Assembly: GCA_030692925.1 (NCBI GenBank)
Contig: JAUYBY010000013.1
Coordinates: forward strand, 1-57,285
Length of the DNA stretch: 57,285 nt
Source of the DNA: Candidatus Zixiibacteriota bacterium
Lineage (GTDB): Bacteria; Zixibacteria; MSB-5A5; RBG-16-43-9
Direction of reading: 5' to 3'
The notes below the pieces were generated by a model. The model was not told where the DNA came from, made no database searches, and saw nothing but the letters and a program-made list of their open reading frames with translations. This document shows, one piece after another, positions 56,975 to 57,285 of the stretch. The first letter of the stretch is position 1; each line of letters begins with the position of its first letter. The position numbers and the translations under genes were made by a program.

Positions 56975-57285
56975 ATGCAGAAAACAATTTTAGGCAAAAC
57001 TGGTTTAGAGGTAACCCGATTAGGGGTTGGCGCAGGTTATGGCCTTTCGGCGACCAACGTCATTTATGCCCTGGACAAAGGGGTAAATTTCTTTTTCTGG
57101 GCTCCTCTTTTGCTGGGATACATACCGGTATCCTTAAATCTTAAAAAATTCTTACCAGGTTACAGGGATAAGATTGTTTTTGCGACAGCTACTTATTTCT
57201 GGAATTTGCCAAATAGCTTTGAAAGGATTTTGCACCGGCACCTGAAATGGTCGGGAACAGATCATATTGACATCTTCTTCTTAGG
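56975..57285 (+). CDS. Aldo/keto reductase, N-terminal part, cut by window edge
   Basis: The ATG at 56975 opens a frame that runs off the end (103 codons visible). MQKTILGKTGLEVTRLGVGA and the start of a TIM barrel (VIYALDKGVNFFFWAP, DKIVFATATYFW, LHRHLKWSGTDHIDIFFL) follow the aldo/keto reductase pattern, with Lys/His and C-terminal parts out of view. The stretch where GxNFFDTA is usual reads GVNFFFWAP, so the canonical Asp is absent; it may be a divergent member. AGAGGT lies 7 bases upstream. Confidence 0.75.
   Translation, partial: MQKTILGKTGLEVTRLGVGAGYGLSATNVIYALDKGVNFFFWAPLLLGYIPVSLNLKKFLPGYRDKIVFATATYFWNLPNSFERILHRHLKWSGTDHIDIFFL

Overview
The window looks like about 57 kb of chromosome from a diderm (Gram-negative) bacterium of an uncultivated FCB-type lineage (inference; Zixibacteria- or WOR-3-like phyla are candidates). 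The basis is a mix of OmpH/Skp, LptE, PorV/PorQ-like and other predicted outer-membrane barrels, many lipoproteins with C-terminal Trp/Tyr-rich domains, an EpsI-family protein, a TPR-sigma54 activator, and moderate GC with Leu/Lys/Glu-rich proteins. Start codons include many TTG and GTG. Ribosome-binding sites are usually clear, but some single genes lack one.

Layout. 1-440: end of metG and its terminator. 500-2921: a small accessory islet with a HigBA-type toxin-antitoxin pair (antitoxin fused to an ImmA/IrrE-type peptidase) and an HNH endonuclease. 2978-8409: tatD, rsmA, a barrel protein, two paralogous lipoproteins and pdxJ. 8570-16805 (minus): M16 peptidase, TPR-GAF-sigma54 activator with a coupled small secreted protein, and a large secreted protein built from a 12-fold D-x2-G-x-D-x-Y repeat. 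16937-25339: EndoQ-like PHP nuclease, EIIA(Ntr)-like protein, pyruvate phosphate dikinase, aminotransferase, lipoprotein, murQ, DUF2007. 25658-31306: HEAT-repeat protein, HD-GYP protein sharing its N-terminal domain, EpsI-family protein, PilZ-PilT fusion. 31501-36322: secreted protein, then a promoter / structured leader RNA / terminator ahead of an ABC-2 transporter with two permeases and a methyltransferase. 36533-40850 (minus): OmpH, and a potassium-transport operon (APC permease, small membrane protein, UspA, two RCK proteins) under a c-di-AMP (ydaO) riboswitch. 41577-46598: hutU, hutI, lptE, PorV-like protein, stand-alone EF-Tu domain-II protein. 46782-53997: ATC-hydrolase-like protein, HAD phosphatase, a glycolytic cluster (PPi-type phosphofructokinase, barrel protein, gap, pgk, tpiA, secG) and tRNA-Leu(GAG). 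54235-57285: HTH-TPR regulator, a small gene with a hairpin over its Shine-Dalgarno, a Met/Cys/His-rich periplasmic protein, and the start of an aldo/keto reductase.

How it fits together. Three themes recur. (1) Pyrophosphate-linked glycolysis: the phosphofructokinase carries the PPi signature residues and the window also encodes PPDK. (2) Cyclic dinucleotides: a c-di-AMP riboswitch on a K+ operon, and an HD-GYP protein near a PilT ATPase carrying a PilZ c-di-GMP receptor. (3) Intergenic regions are full of palindromic elements with a modular two-hairpin design (shared outer arms such as GTAGC/GCTAC, GGAGTG/CACTCC or GTAGTTG/CAACTAC around two different inner palindromes). Some of these supply the stop codons of flanking genes, and one block has been tandemly duplicated together with the first codons of a permease gene. 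The candidate for a new regulatory element is the structured leader RNA at 32242-32426. I could not match it to any riboswitch class I know.
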